24,061 nt of DNA from Bacillota bacterium (GTDB lineage Bacteria > Bacillota > Desulfotomaculia > Desulfotomaculales > Desulfallaceae), in the NCBI GenBank assembly GCA_009781965.1, contig WQUS01000192.1, positions 1 to 24,061 on the forward strand, given 5' to 3'. The translations under genes and the position numbers were made by a program. The first letter of the stretch is position 1; each line of letters opens with the position of its first letter. The notes under the pieces are model-generated. The model worked only from the letters and a program-made list of their open reading frames with translations. It was not told where the DNA came from and did no database searches. Shown one piece after another: positions 23,424 through 24,061 of the stretch.

Positions 23424-24061
23424 TCACCTCCGCGGCCAAATAGAAGAGAAGGCGTTGCGCCGGCTCAAGTTGGACCGCAGGAACTGATCCAGCAATTCCT
23501 GTAAACCGGTCTCATTCAGACGGCGGTATAAAATCCCCTCCCGGGACATGGATACGGCGCCGGTTTCTTCAGATACCACCACGGCCAAAGCGTCCGACTG
23601 TTCGGTAATGCCGACGGCCGCCCGGTGCCTGGTGCCCAACTCCCGGCTCAACTGCCGGCTTTCGGAAAGGGGCAGTACACAGGCCGCGGCCTGAATCCGG
23701 TTGCTCCTAATCATCACCGCGCCGTCATGCAGCGGCGAACGGGGGATAAAAAGGTTAATCAGCAGTTCCGCCGTTATCCGGGCGTCCATTTTAACGCCGG
23801 TATCAATATACTCCTGCAATCCGGTGGAACGCTCCAAAATAATCAACGCCCCGGTGCGGGATTGCGACATATTCTGCACCGCCCGGACCACTTCGCTGAT
23901 CAAAGCGCTGCGATCCCCTTCGGCCATTTGGTTCAGCGGACGGCTGAAAAAATCTCCGCCACCCAGTTTTTCCAGGGCGCGGCGCAATTCGGGCTGAAAC
24001 ACAATGGGCAAAGCCACCACCAACGCCGTCATGGTCTGCCGCAGCAGCCAGTGCACGGTAT
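23424..24061 (-). CDS. cdaA: Diadenylate cyclase CdaA, N-terminus outside window
   Basis: The frame runs off the window's right end, leaving 211 full codons. The visible part begins at the end of the membrane region (HWLLRQTMTALVVALPIVFQPELRRALE). It then covers the DAC domain: ERSTGLQEYIDTGVKMDARIT, SPLHDGAVMI with the catalytic DGA motif and TRHRAAVGITEQSDALAVVVSEETGAVS with the RHR motif. Both motifs needed for condensing two ATP into c-di-AMP are intact. CdaA is a membrane enzyme that links c-di-AMP to K+ and cell-wall homeostasis. Its stop overlaps the SD of cdaR, and the operon continues towards glmM and glmS. The membrane N-terminus (usually three helices) and the true start lie beyond 24061. 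Confidence 0.95.
   Translation of the reverse strand, partial: TVHWLLRQTMTALVVALPIVFQPELRRALEKLGGGDFFSRPLNQMAEGDRSALISEVVRAVQNMSQSRTGALIILERSTGLQEYIDTGVKMDARITAELLINLFIPRSPLHDGAVMIRSNRIQAAACVLPLSESRQLSRELGTRHRAAVGITEQSDALAVVVSEETGAVSMSREGILYRRLNETGLQELLDQFLRSNLSRRNAFSSIWPRR

Overview
The window reads as a chromosomal segment of an anaerobic, SLH-bearing member of the Firmicutes. A Sporomusaceae-like Negativicute or a Peptococcaceae-like Clostridium fits best. Reasons: (i) the block cdaA - cdaR/ybbR - glmM - glmS with a glmS ribozyme in front of glmS; (ii) a CssRS-like two-component pair and a KhtTU antiporter very close to the Bacillus proteins; (iii) a three-SLH-domain surface protein; (iv) a DUF362 protein with two [4Fe-4S] ferredoxin motifs; (v) strong Shine-Dalgarno sites with many TTG/GTG starts. 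The genus is inferred, not proven.

Layout. 1-2232: accessory genes. These are the end of a kinesin-light-chain-type TPR protein built from 126-bp tandem repeats, an uncharacterised conserved protein, a small OmdA/YdeI-type protein and an SRPBCC-like protein. 2233-2664: gene-free, holding copy 1 of a dispersed palindromic element and a second hairpin ahead of the next gene. 2665-5175: a large exported SLH protein with InlB/Flg_new-like modules and three 73-residue repeats. 5246-5744: terminator and a YjbQ-family enzyme. 5848-11357 (minus strand): two tandem MFS exporters separated by copy 2 of the palindromic element, then a GyrI-like domain protein and a large CPA2 antiporter, possibly one transcription unit. 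11358-11668: a divergent intergenic region rich in dyads, then a queuosine-precursor transporter (YhhQ). 12486-14452 (minus): cssS and cssR. 14699-17562 (plus): DUF362 ferredoxin-type protein, khtT, khtU. 17591-17953: SMR/EamA-type transporter. 18066-18647: flavin reductase whose 3' end overlaps glmS antisense. 18608-24061 (minus): glmS with its ribozyme, glmM, cdaR and 5'-incomplete cdaA. A previously easy-to-miss 27-codon membrane-peptide gene lies on the opposite strand between glmM and cdaR.

How the parts connect. The right end couples amino-sugar synthesis for the cell wall (GlmM, GlmS, ribozyme feedback by GlcN6P) to c-di-AMP synthesis (CdaA/CdaR). Two separate antiporters in the same window carry RCK_C (TrkA_C) domains, the known c-di-AMP-binding fold, so the window may hold both the source and possible targets of this K+-homeostasis signal (inference). 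The CssRS-like system suggests envelope or secretion-stress sensing.

The most interesting items are the two-copy 129-133 bp palindromic element, whose stem shows compensatory base-pair changes while its 27-nt loop is identical; the 27-aa membrane peptide with a near-consensus promoter and RBS; the possible leader peptide that overlaps the ribozyme cleavage site; and the nested dyads at 11442-11643. No tRNA, rRNA, CRISPR array or transposase gene was found.
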